Source: Cristatella mucedo
Lineage: Eukaryota > Bryozoa > Phylactolaemata > Cristatellidae
Length of the DNA stretch: 64,000 nt
Assembly: GCA_009760855.2 (NCBI GenBank)
Contig: WPIO01000114.1
Span: 559,001-623,000 of the forward strand
Direction of reading: 5' to 3'
Under the pieces are notes generated by a model. That model did not search any database. It had not been told where the DNA came from and saw only the letters and a list, made by a program, of their open reading frames with translations. Below, one piece after another: positions 1 to 10,114 of this stretch (its first letter is position 1; each line of letters begins with the position of its first letter). The position numbers and the translations under genes were made by a program.

Positions 1-130
1 CAGAATATCCTAAACGGCTATCAACACAGCTTGAAGTTGGCGTTGAAAAATCGCCTGAAGCATGATTCGAACTCCTGACCTCGGTCATGAAGAGCGAGCA
101 CCGTACCTCCTGGGCTATCACTGCTACTCC
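1..130 (-). repeat. SINE B remnant (tRNA-derived), cut by window edge
   Basis: Read on the minus strand this carries the SINE B head, with a B-box-like motif (gattcgaactcc on the plus strand), the paired 'gacctcggtc' arm and the start of the body. It matches the better copies at 13998-14162 and 52332-52490. The 3' body runs off the window edge. It is old and diverged. Confidence 0.65.
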
Positions 131-139
131 ACGATTCCT

Positions 140-215
140 TCGCAGCGCTTGTAAAGTGCCTAGATAGAGTTTAAGTACATTACATGAATTATGAAAATTT
201 ATTACTATTATATCA
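140..215 (+). repeat. Degenerate L2/SINE A-type 3' tail
   Basis: A decayed 'gtaaagtgcctagatagag...' segment followed by an ATT-rich stretch resembles the hairpin tail shared by L2-1 and SINE A. It is too diverged to assign to one of them. The following ~145 bp (to 360) hold nothing I recognise. Confidence 0.4.
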
Positions 216-359
216 GAAGACAGAATTATTCCGTGAAATAGTCGAGAATGACATGCATCGCGCTCGCATTAATCACAGATATCACAATATGATATCCATT
301 GCTAAGCTAATCGTTAAAACACGAGCTTTGAAGGCTACGAAAGGCTTGCTTATATAGTG

Positions 360-1038
360 CCATATAATCTGAATATTAATAATAATGCACTTGATAAAGC
401 GTCCTCAGAGAACTCAATCTCTTTCAAGGCGCTTTACATTTGCTGCAAAGGAAAATGCAATTAAACGGTGAGTAATATCATGCTTGATAAGTAACATGAA
501 TAACGTGGTTAGGGGGGACATGCACAGAGTCAGCATGAAAATGTGGTGAGTGGCAGCATGCACAGTGTCAGCACGCATAAGCACATGAAGGATGAATCGC
601 AGGGACCCACTAAATGCTGTCCTAAATAGGTGTTTTTAAGTTCTTTTTAAATGTGGTCAAGTCAGGCGATTTTCTGACGCAAGTCAGGAGTGAGTTCAAG
701 GTTTTGGGAGTATGCGTCTAAATGCACGGTCTCCAAAAGATTTAAGATTTGCACGAAGTGTTAGATTCCTAAAAGAAGGTTGGTACGATGCTTGGCCTAG
801 TGGGGGAGTAAATGTAAATTGAAGTATATATATGTAATATATTATATAAATGTGTAATACGTAATATATTATATAAATGTGAATTATATATATATATATA
901 TATATATGTAAGAGATAGGCTGGAGCATAAGAATGGAGTGACCTAAAAATGAGCCACAATACCTTGAAGTCAATCCGTTGCTTGACTGGTAGCCAATGCA
1001 GGTCGGCGAGAAGTGGTGTGATATGGCAACTGCGACTG
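360..1038 (-). mobile_element. L2-1 LINE, 3' part, 5'-truncated
   Basis: On the minus strand this runs from the end of the RT-polyprotein C-terminus (the block coding PVKQRIDFKV) through the 3' UTR to the terminal hairpin and the ATT-type tail at about 366-380. The coding part is broken by stops and shifts, and a TA-rich microsatellite has expanded inside it at 824-909. The 3' UTR shows the family's repeated 'catgctgaccctgtgcatg' style motifs. It is dead by truncation. Confidence 0.85.
824..909. repeat. TA-rich microsatellite inside L2-1
   Basis: Imperfect (TA)n with interspersed 'aatatattatataaatgtg' units. It interrupts the L2-1 coding remnant between the blocks coding LPHQAK and APAYLS, so it arose after insertion. 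Confidence 0.9.
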
Positions 1039-1458
1039 TAGTTTAGTACTCCTGTGCGAGAGAATAGGTGAAGATTGTGCGGAAATATTACAATGTAAGG
1101 TCATCTCCATCTGTAACTTCGTGGGGCCAGAAAGACAGCACTGCTGTTGCACAGGAGAGTTTTCGGTGGCGCACTCAAAGTCTAAGCATCTTTTGCTATG
1201 CATTTAGTAGCCAACGGACGTAATTGGCTCGAGAAAGAAAAAGTTGGAAGCTTCTCTCCGTCATTAGGGCAATTAATGAATTGAGTAGCATGAAAGCAGC
1301 GGCTCTTGATAATGAGAAAGGATTTTCGAAAGAAGGCAGCGGGATAATATATTTCGTTGAATAAGAATTGCTGCAGTGATTTCTACAGATTATCGCCCAC
1401 AGAGGGAAAGCTTCTCTCGGTCCAGCCAGCGGTCTCTAAGTAGAGGAACGGAGTCGTA
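1039..1458 (-). mobile_element. LINE2 3' end, degenerate
   Basis: The interval from about 1085 ('atgtaaggtcatctccatctgtaact') to 1458 is the minus-strand 3' terminus and C-terminal coding end of LINE2. It matches 18838-19210 and 32105-32470. It is heavily decayed. Confidence 0.65.
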
Positions 1459-1545
1459 GCAAATGTAAAGCAATCGCTAGAAAGATATTGAGTTCTCTGA
1501 GAGCGTGTTTTTAAATGTATTTTTATTGTTATCATTACTGTTAGC
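1459..1545 (+). mobile_element. L2-1 3' hairpin fragment
   Basis: 'gcaaatgtaaagc...ctagaaagatattgagttctctgag' followed by a T/A-rich tail is the terminal hairpin of L2-1 in plus orientation, with little or no upstream UTR. It resembles the hairpin-only insertions at 47664-47747 and 48347-48426. Confidence 0.7.
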
Positions 1546-1599
1546 CAATATTTTGTTCAAAGAGAACCGGTTGGAATGAGGAGGCTAAAACTCGAGCGG

Positions 1600-1765
1600 C
1601 ACTTTATTGAGGCATAAAGGAGCTCATACATCGCGGGCTTAAACGTTCAGCGTAAGGACTTTAATCTGTAGCCTTGGCAGCAAATGTAAAGCGATTAGAA
1701 AGTGATTGAGTTCGCTGGCTATTATTGTTATTAATTATTATTATATTATTCTTGAAGTAACGAGA
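1600..1765 (+). mobile_element. L2-1 3' hairpin fragment, second copy
   Basis: At 1678 'gcagcaaatgtaaagcg' starts a further diverged hairpin that ends in an attattattatt tail near 1760. The flanking 1546-1677 bases are unassigned. Confidence 0.65.
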
Positions 1766-1864
1766 AGCCAGAGAAGCTTGAGAAATGGAGACTTATGGTC
1801 GAGCATAGTTTCTTTCCTGGGCTATAGATACTAGAATAAAGTTCATGTGTGATTTTTCTTGATA

Positions 1865-2462
1865 TGTAGGTATCTCCGTCTGTAACTTAAAAAAGCCACA
1901 AATACTACGTGGGTGATACGCAGGAGAGTTTTGTATAGAGCTCTCACAGCTTAGGCGGTTTTCGGTACGCATTCGGTTGCCAACGGACTTCGTCTCACGC
2001 AAAAAAGAGAAAGTGGAAAGAATAGTTGAGTCAGGAGAGCAGTTGAGGTAGTGAGTAGCGTGGAGGTAGCAGCTCAGGACCGCTGAAAAGATGAGGCATA
2101 GTCTGGAGCAATAGAGTAATTGGGATTGCGTAAGAATTGTGGAAGCGAGTTTCACAGTCTAGGTAATGCAGAGCTAAAGCTTCTGTCGCCAACGATCTTC
2201 AAGCTGAGAAATGGAACAGCTAATTTATTGTCCACACAGGACCTGAGGTCACGAGGTGGCTTACACTGGTGCAGCAGTTCAGCTAGATAGGGAGGAGCCA
2301 AGCCATGGCGTTCTTTGTGGGTCAGCGTACGAACTTTTCTCTGTATCCGTAAATCATCTGTTAGTCATCCTAGCTCATTTAGCAATGGAGCTACATGGTC
2401 AAACGTCATAGATTTGAAACCTCGGTTTGCAGCCATAGTTTAAGCCATTTGTAGTGGTACCG
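1865..2462 (-). mobile_element. LINE2 3' end, 5'-truncated
   Basis: On the minus strand this encodes decayed blocks equivalent to LHQF, DRTFS and LNCSPDS, then the LINE2 3' UTR. It aligns with 18838-19410. The 5' end abuts the CA microsatellite at 2466. A nearly intact minus-strand frame covers 1793-2155 but only its distal part is family sequence. Confidence 0.8.
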
Positions 2463-2465
2463 GGG

Positions 2466-2524
<59 letters not shown>
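2466..2524. repeat. (CA)n microsatellite
   Basis: About 29 units of CA with a single interruption near 2490. The poly-Val/Cys reading frame across it is an artefact of the repeat. The ~380 bases from 2525 to 2905 contain no gene or repeat that I recognise. Confidence 0.97.
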
Positions 2525-2527
<3 letters not shown>

Positions 2528-2906
2528 TATACATATATAATCAATTTCAAAGTGCAATGAAACAGAAAACGTCCGAACGAGCCAAAAGCGCCCGATGTAA
2601 CACATCAGAATTAGCTAACTCCCACTTTTAGCTTTAAGCGAGAAAAATAAAAGAGCAATGTATGGCAACGCAACGTTGCACGAGAGTGTCGCTACTTAAT
2701 TTACTTGACTTAAAGTGCGGGATTTCAGGCATGCTCCATTCCTTAAGTCCTACGATAGAAATGATTCCTGGCCTTAGCCGAGAATAACACACGTCGCTCA
2801 CACATTCACCTCAGACATCGAGATATGTTAGCTATACATTACCTAATCCTTGAAATTGCACGCGTTAAGGATTACGTAAGGCTTGCTTATAAAGGTGTGC
2901 ATTTCT

Positions 2907-2907
2907 A

Positions 2908-2986
<79 letters not shown>

Positions 2987-2998
2987 GGAGAGAGAGAA
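2907..2998. repeat. (GA)n microsatellite
   Basis: A long, nearly pure GA tract with a few GG and AA interruptions near the end. Purine/pyrimidine strand asymmetry is complete over about 90 bp. 2999-3124 is unassigned. Confidence 0.97.
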
Positions 2999-3124
2999 AT
3001 AGCTCAAGATAATGTGAATTATTCTACTGTAATGTCATTTCAATCTGGAACTAGAGGCATGGTGTGTGGAACAGTTTTGAGGTTCTTACGAGTCGACTGA
3101 ACGTTTCTCGTCAGAATAGCGGGT

Positions 3125-3275
3125 TGAATGATTTTTTGCCTATTGGGGGAGTATTTTCAATTGGTAGGCTGGAGCGAGAGAATGCAGGGACCTAAAAGCA
3201 AGTCATTGAACCTTGAAGTCGATATGCTGCTTGATTGGGACCCAGTACAGGTCGGCAAGAAGGGGTCTCGGCCTA
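3125..3275 (-). mobile_element. L2-1 internal fragment
   Basis: This matches the block between the end of the RT C-terminal domain and the 3' UTR ('taggctggagc...gaatgcagggacctaaaag...aaccttgaagtcgat'). It lacks the terminal hairpin, so it is either truncated on both sides or a deletion remnant. Confidence 0.7.
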
Positions 3276-4004
3276 GAACGTACCTTCAAACGCCCAAGTC
3301 TGTACACAGTTCTTACAGAGTTAAAGGCTGAGCTATGAGCAGATTTGTTGGCCCAGTATCTATCGGGTCGGCCAGAGTTGTGCGTCTGAATAAGATCAAG
3401 ACGATGGGCTTCCAAAGTTTAAATCACAATTGCCAAATACCTCCAAATCAGGATGACAGTCGACATCACCAGGGTCTGGCGTGTGCTGCAGAAACAACTG
3501 GATGAGGTTGGAACGCCTCCATATGCAATCCGAGAAAACATCTTTGGCAAGGACTAATCGATCTGGTTCAAGTTATCCAAAGTCCGGTATGATACAAGGA
3601 AGGAGAAATTTTCCACCTCCAATTCTTACAAGCCTGTCTACAGCATCAAGGCCAACATTGGCATGTCCATGAATGGAAACCACGTGTCTCTACAGTCACC
3701 AGCAAAAAATAGTGGTGCGGCGAACATGTCTGCCAAGCAGGGTGAGGTCAATACGTTCAAAAAGAAAATTATGGTGGCAATGGTCAATTTCTGTGGGATG
3801 TACACTCATCTATTCGAAGCCCTCATGGGAAAAATGTTCAAGGCACTGATCTCTTAACTCATGCTTCGCCAGCATCGGGAGGCTGTCGGTCAACGAGCTG
3901 CAAGCGTTGCCCCAGATTATTCATGCCAACGTACAGGGAGCTGCGAAAATCGGCTGAGTAGGACTGCAAGCTATCATCGAGTGTACCACTGTAACATAGA
4001 ATAA
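3276..4004. other. Unassigned segment, possible coding relic
   Basis: Plus-strand frames of 63 aa (3481-3672) and 64 aa (3663-3857) overlap in different frames, and the region is less AT-rich than its surroundings. I recognise no domain. It could be a decayed transposase-like or host coding fragment, or chance. Confidence 0.3.
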
Positions 4005-4197
4005 TTTGGTGTTTTTGTGTGATTTGTCCTTCTCGTGCATAAACCTCTTTACACTGTGCCTGCTACTTGCGGACGTTCCCACCGATCATTTGCTAATGCT
4101 TTCGATAATGCATCTGTAACGTGTCTAGAAAGATTTGAAGGTCTCTGAAAGGATTCTACTTCTGTATTCTTAATGTTACTATTATTATTACTATTAC
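4005..4197 (+). mobile_element. L2-1 3' UTR and tail
   Basis: The 'gtgtgatttgtccttctcgtgc' block, the tandem UTR motifs and a diverged terminal hairpin (gtgtctagaaagatttgaaggtctctg) end in an ATT-rich tail at about 4180-4197. It is 5'-truncated within the UTR. Confidence 0.7.
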
Positions 4198-4289
4198 AAG
4201 TCAAATCAAGGAATACGGGGCTATTTATTATCATCCGTAAAATCATCTAGGTTACAATTTACAATAATTATAGTAATGTTGTAGACACA

Positions 4290-5895
4290 GTGACCTCAGA
4301 CAACTCAATCTTTCTCTAGGCAACTACCACTCAGTCTCCATTCTACCACTCCTATCGAAGACACTGGAAAGAGTCGTCGCAGACAAGCTGAACTCATATA
4401 TTGAAACTTCAAAACTTGCTAGTAAGTTCCAGTCAGGCTTTAGAGCTAGTCACTAAGCAGAGTCAGAAGTCATTCATGTGTACATCAAAATAATTAAGAC
4501 TGCAGACATGGGTAGAGTATTTCTGCTGGTTTCGCTCGATCTTTCGGCAGCTTTAGATATTATAGATCACCAAGTCATTCTTGAGCACCTCTCATCTCGC
4601 CTCACCAGCACTGATCTGCAATGATTATGTGATATCTAAGTCGGAGACTCCTGAGGATTGACCTATATGGTGAAAGATCATCTGAGGCACCTCTGAAATA
4701 TGGGCTACATCAGGAATCCGTGCTCTTTCAGGTTTATTTATGGTTTATGCTCTCACTCTGGCCAATGTGATTGCCACGCACAACCTAGGCATACACTTCT
4801 ATGCAAATGACAATCAGTTATACCTTTGTTTTGATCCCTCCAAGCCTTCGAGCAGATCGAATTCTTCCAACTCACTTGCTGCTTGTATTGATGACAATCG
4901 CATAGGGATGGCAGCAAATTTTCTAAAACTAAAACGATGATACCACTAACTGACTAGTTATGGGCCAAACCAGTGTGATTCACAAATTGAAAAGGCTGAT
5001 GCCCAAAATTGGCTCTGCCAGCATATCTCCTGCTGAATCAGCTCGATATCTAGGTGTTATTTTCCAAAGTGACCTCTGGTTAGACGACCACATCAGCTCC
5101 ACAGTCAAATCCGCCTACTTTCAGCTACAAAACCTTGCTAAAATTTGGGCTTGTTTAGATAAGTATACCACGTCCAAGTTGGTCTATGCATTCGTGACAT
5201 CCCGTCTCGACTTCTGCAACTCACGGCTTACTGGCCTACCGGCATGTGCCATCAGGCGATTGCAGCTGGTGCAAAACTCTGCAGCTAGGCTTGTGTGTAG
5301 TGAGCGTCGCAGTTGCCACATTACTCCACTTCTCGCCGACCTGCACTGGCTACCTGTCAAGCAACGGATTGACTTCAAGGTTTTGTCGCTCACTTTTAGG
5401 TCACTTCATTCTTTGGCTCCAGCCTATCTCTCACATCTACTCCCTAAACAGGCCAAGCATCATACAACCCGCTTTTAGGAATCCAACAGTTTACCAATAC
5501 CTCGTACAAACATAAAATCCTTTGGAGACCGTGCATTTAGTTCGTATGCTCTCAAAGCCTGGAGCTCCTCCCGACTTTCGTCAGAACATCCCCTGACCTG
5601 ACTGCATTTAAAAATAACTTAAAACACACCTAATTAAGATCGCATTTAGTGGGTCCCTTTGATTCGTCCTTCACGTGCCTTTGAGTGCTGACACTGTGCA
5701 TGCTGCCACTAACCGCATTTGCATGATGACCCTGTGCATGTCACCCGTAACCATGTTGTTCATAATGTCTGTTTATCAAGCATGATATTACTTACCATTT
5801 AATTGCATTTCCCCTAGCTGCAAACTCGAAGTGCCTAGAAAGAGATTGAATTCGCTGAGGGGGCTTTATCAAGTGCATTATTATTATAAATATTA
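4290..5895 (+). mobile_element. L2-1 LINE, RT region to 3' end
   Basis: This is one of the longest L2-1 copies. It starts in the reverse transcriptase fingers (YRPV/LLSKTLE-like block, then SKFQSGF), and continues through the LDLSAAFD-like motif, the FYANDNQLYLCFDPS block (FYADD motif with the second D altered to N-D-N), LSLDDHISS-like, LDFCNS and the C-terminal WLPVKQRIDFKV and GDRAFSSYA blocks. The 3' UTR and hairpin end at about 5895. The reading frame is broken several times, and the longest intact piece is 172 aa (4960-5478). Part of it (from about 4620) has a counterpart at 45055-46325 with the same 3' flank, so it predates the duplication. It is immobile. Confidence 0.92.
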
Positions 5896-6036
5896 TTTCT
5901 ATACGATGGCTCCGTGGTCGTAAAAGGAAGATTCCAGGATCCACCTATCTAGCATTAAATAAGCATGTTACGGTTTGAAAAAGTCTCAGGCGGGTATCTC
6001 TATCTGATTCTCAGAAGAGTGATAACGGCTGAGTGG

Positions 6037-6254
6037 AGCCCCGAGGCATATGTGAAGCGCCTGAATTGAGATCAAGTTCTCTTGGGGCGCTATACAAATG
6101 AATTATGTTTTTTGCCAAGCTGGTTTGGTCCAGCGGTTAAGGTGCTCGCCCCGACCAAGGTCTCGCTGAGGTCGTGGGCTCGAGCCCCGAGGCACATGTG
6201 AAGCGCCTGAATAGTGATTAAGTTCTCTTAGGGCGCTATACAAATGAACTATAT
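6037..6254 (+). mobile_element. SINE A, tandem tail plus full copy, private to copy A
   Basis: A 3' half (6037-6105) is followed by a complete SINE A (about 6113-6254). The complete unit has a tRNA-like head with A box (tggtccagcgg) and B-box-like gggctcgagcccc, then the L2-like tail (gaagcgcctgaat...gggcgctatac). Imperfect 6-bp flanks gagtgg (6031-6036) and gagcgg (6255-6260) look like a target-site duplication. The matching place in copy B (around 46477) lacks it. Confidence 0.85.
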
Positions 6255-6262
6255 GAGCGGGT

Positions 6263-8040
6263 CTAACTTTCGTCAGCTTTGTAAACAGCATTCAACGTCT
6301 GTGCGACTTTCTGAGAGCATTCAGTGGAAAACTGATTGCAACCTATGTTGTGCAACGATGGAAGTGTAGTTTTATGGTTCATGGCGGGCTTATAATTTTA
6401 TCGGTTTATATTTTCTATGGAGTTATGGTTGAATGAGTTACTGCTTTACAGGGGCGAGTCACTGCCTTAACAGGCGCAGACAGTGGGAAACAGTACGGAG
6501 GGGAGGACGGCTGTGTGGTGTTATGCTGCGAATATTGAATAAATGCACCTTCATTGAATACCCTGGTGGTGTCTTGATTTCGTCATTCGTGTACCAGAGC
6601 ATGCATGATCGGTGTCAGCTTGCAGGTATGAATCCAAAGGGTATGGGTAGAGGATGCCAAATGCATGCAGAAGCAAATAGATGCAGAACTAGAATGAGTT
6701 AATTCTAGTCAGAGTTAGCAGCATTAGGAAATACTGCATTGCATTAGAGTTGTTGAAAGGGAAGTCCGCATACTCAAAAAGGGCTAAAGCGAAAGTTTAT
6801 TGCCTTTATCCAGATAATAAAAGCTCTGATTGATGACACATTGGCAACCTAAACTATGGGACAACAAAAGGTTAAGGAAAACAAACTGGGGAGCATGATC
6901 GTTACGCGACAACTGCCGATCACGAGGGATAGAGCACAGGGATAAAGAATACCACAAGTTACCACAAAAGCTACCACAAGAAAACTGATTAAAAATGTTG
7001 GTAAATTATGCGCAGCGACAAGCTTCTCACTAAGCCTGTTGAATAATTTAAAAATAAAGAAATACTGAAACTAAAAACTAGTCATTGCTTACTTCTAAGC
7101 CTGCAATTGTAGTACTGGTCTACTTAACCTGTACTCTCACTAGTCCTCCTATCTGATCGTCTCGTTCACACAGTGTGATATCTTCCAACCAGCATTTTGG
7201 CTAACAGTCTTATAGCAGTTTCTCGGGCTACTGTGAAATCTCTCTGTAAGCGGAAATTCTGTTCGAATGCACTGAAAGCCCGAAAATCATATCGGGCTAC
7301 TTTCACAACCTGCAATTACTTTGCATCATTTAGGTGGCAACCTGAGGTGACTGCCAAGGCCTCAGCTGTTTTCGTTAGATTTCTGTGCACCTCAGTTAAC
7401 ATCTTCTACTCTATTCTTGACTGCTTTGCCTGCTGTCTTTGTACGCCTTAATCTGCTACTTTTACTAATCAGTGGTTCTAATTACCAGCAGCACTTGGAG
7501 TATTGTGACATACTTTGACAGGTTGCTTTCAAAAGCCACTCCTTTGCTTTTGGCAGCTCGTCTCAGCTATGATCCTGTCAGCAGTAAATGCGGCCAAATT
7601 GCTATTTATTGGTGTGATAACGCTCATAGATAGACAGCTCTTCTAGGGAGCCACTAAAAGGATATATTAATATTGCTACTGCTAAAATGAGAGCCGGATC
7701 AGTGTATAGGAATACGCAAGTCAAACCCATCGTATGGGTACTTGACATTATTCTAAATATGCAGAGAAGGAAGGAGCAGTTGAAGCAGCTCTAACGACTC
7801 AATATAATTGTCTAGCTTCATGAACATTTGTGTTTACATCTAGCCTTACATTGAGTGACTCATAGTAGCAACGTTACCTACAGTTTGCACCACCATTCGT
7901 GATTATTTGAATGCTGCTAGCTCCGCAGAGTGAGTGCTATCAGCATATTGTATGCGTTATTAACTAAGTAATATTAAACATTATTTAAAAGAAGGCAGAA
8001 CCACTCCAAATTATTTTAAATGATCCTATGAGCTTAGAAG
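6263..8040. other. Duplicated non-repeat sequence, no gene recognised
   Basis: Single-copy-like sequence matching 46480-48340. It has AT-rich composition and short frames only (62-89 aa) that are not shared as conserved frames in the other copy. I see no exon, promoter or RNA gene that I can defend. Confidence 0.6.
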
Positions 8041-8052
8041 TTGGTAAGACAT

Positions 8053-8215
8053 GATGGCACACCAGGTAAGGCGGCTGCTTTTCACTACCTTGGTCTCAAG
8101 GTCGTGGGTTCGAACCCTGTGGCTGGCAATCCTTCATTGCCGTTACAAGCAGTGGTGATAGCTGTAAAGTATCTTCTGCCGCTATATAAAGAGGATGTTG
8201 ATTCAGATTTTAAAA
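8053..8215 (+). mobile_element. SINE B, shared by both duplication copies
   Basis: The head 'tgatggcacaccagg' is followed by 'ggtcgtgggttcgaaccc', a B box close to consensus. The body contains the hairpin-forming segments typical of SINE B. The counterpart at 48427-48590 sits at the same place, so this insertion is older than the duplication. Confidence 0.85.
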
Positions 8216-8314
8216 TAACTGATGGGAATCAACTTATCAAGAGCCTGTAGTATGATCTCTGCTCTAATGCGTATGAATGGTTCTTCGGATGCGTAAATGC
8301 ATGAAGCTTACAGA

Positions 8315-8445
8315 AAAATAATAATAACAATAGCAATAATAATGGGCTTGATATAGCGCCCTCAGAGAACTGAATCTCTTTCTATCTGCTTTACATTTGC
8401 TGCAAAAGGAAATGAGATTGAATGTTGAGTAATATCATAAAAGTC
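8315..8445 (-). mobile_element. L2-1 3' end fragment
   Basis: Minus-strand ATT tail (aataataacaatagcaataat), terminal hairpin and about 50 bp of UTR. The same fragment is at 48695-48825, so it is pre-duplication. Confidence 0.8.
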
Positions 8446-8899
8446 ATTAGATTTTTGTGAAACCCGTGAAAGATAACCGGAAAGTCAATTGTAATGACTT
8501 TTCAATTTCCACCGGATTTTTTGGCCATTGTTGAAGCATAGGAACTTCTCTGCATTAAGATACCATTTGCAACCTGGTTCAGGGCGAAGAATGATGGCGA
8601 AATATCCGAGTACTGGACATACAGAGCTGGAGCTTGATACACTTTTTGTGGTGATTATACTATGCAGATGTTGATTAGTAATAACGTGTTACGTTATAAT
8701 GGTTCATAGACAGGAGTTCCGATGAACACTTGCTATGGTGGTCGCATTCATAAGAGCTTGGCTTCTGAAGCTGCAGATGAAGATTTCGCAAATCATTTTT
8801 GAGGTATTTATTCATATAATTATGCAACTTTCTCAGCATAAACTCACGTTTGCAATGATCATCAAGTAGAATTTGCATACGCATAAGAACATTCCACTA
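8446..8899 (-). other. Sequence 3' of the tectonin pseudogene; shared short frame
   Basis: A 69-codon minus-strand frame (8675-8884) with a KLHNYMNKYLKND core is also open in copy B (49090-49371), with conservative changes. It has no counterpart in the intact tectonin genes. It might be a relic of another exon, or chance persistence in a young duplicate. No domain is recognised. Confidence 0.35.
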
Positions 8900-9515
8900 T
8901 CGATGTGTATGCAGATGGAAATACAGCTGTGATCGCAGAGAGATACATAATAAAACCATTGATTTTGCACAGCTGACCGCTGCCTGAAGCCATCGTAGTA
9001 AAGCCCATTCTAACTAATTCCCATTTTTGTTTGCAGTAATAGCTTCATCGTAGCTCGAACGTATCGCCCCGAGTCCTGCAGAGTCGGCTTCTGTATATTT
9101 CAAGTTGAGCTCTTATATGACCTGATCGCCCCACAGGAAGTTGATGAAACGATGCTTTCTCTGTGATAGATCTGCTCATATTTGTTCACAAAGCAAACAG
9201 TATTATTAAGGTCATTTACGTTTTATTCGTATGCCTATCTGTCTGTTCATGTCCAGCCTCTCCCAAAGTTCATTCAGCTGTGATATCAGCTTTATGCTAC
9301 ATGCCTCCACAGAATTCGTGCCCCAAAAGTATGTTTTCCCTGCGTCCAGTTTAGTGAGACAAACCTGTGCAGCCATTATCATCTTCGACTTTCGCAGTTT
9401 AGAAGATTCTAACAAATTTCATTCGCAAAAATTAACGAGCAATCGGTGAGAATGCCAAATGCTCACGTCAAAGCTGCAAATAGCCACAGCAGCTGTTGTG
9501 CGGTGTGATCCTCAT
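8900..9515 (-). pseudogene. Tectonin-lectin pseudogene (copy A)
   Basis: A decayed relative of the intact gene at 17181-17926. The minus strand preserves the acceptor-like ATTCTTTTAG at its 5' edge (exon from 9515), then blocks matching residues 40-50 of the intact protein (TKLDAGKTYFWGTN against NNLDVGKTSVWGTN), the blade around ADSAGLG and the MASGSGQLC blade. The blocks fall in different frames with stops between them, so no lectin could be made. It lies about 7.7 kb from the functional paralogue in the same orientation. Its sister is at 49310-49893, so the gene was already broken, or broke in parallel, around the time of duplication. Confidence 0.8.
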
Positions 9516-10110
9516 CTAAAAGAATGTTCACTGCTATACATCTTGATAAATTAAAACATAGGAGAAAATATATAATTTTTAGGCCGTTAAAATATAATTT
9601 AAGATAAGCACCTCCATAGGTTGTGATAGCATGTGCAGTGCAAGCTAGTGATTATGGGAGCTGATTGAGCAGACCTGCATTGCTAGAGCATTTAAGAAAT
9701 TTGTTACCATCGTATAATCTAAGTTTATTCGTATCGTGAATACTACTCGTAAGAAATATATCATTCTTCCGGTACAGGTAATTTAAAATAAATAGAGAGA
9801 GATTTACTGCACTGAATTATTACTAAAATGTTATTGATAAGGTATAGCATATAGTTATATGACTAGGTAAACAAGAAGCGCTAAAACAGCATAAGCTACC
9901 ATCACTAAATGTTGACAGACCTTCAATTACGATTGAGAGCGCTAGCCTCACACAACTATGACTTCACCAACTCTTACTTCTGAGATCGCTGCGTACGAGT
10001 GATTGATACTGACTAAGAGAAAAGCGAAAAATTATTAGTCTTTGGTAGCGTCTGCCTAGATTTGGAAGGTCTACTAAGGATACTTTAGCACAAAACTGAG
10101 CAACCAATAG
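9516..10110. other. Duplicated flank upstream of the tectonin pseudogene
   Basis: AT-rich, matches 49894-50497. It probably covers intron or upstream sequence of the dead lectin gene. I see no other exon with convincing splice sites. Confidence 0.5.
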
Positions 10111-10114
10111 AGTA

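Noticed and set aside
2399-2605. Val/Cys-rich minus frame
   Set aside because: It runs across the CA microsatellite and is an artefact of it.
8041-8250. Possible tRNA gene at the SINE B head
   Set aside because: The A and B boxes are present, but the arms do not close into a cloverleaf and the same head recurs in many dispersed copies. It is a SINE.
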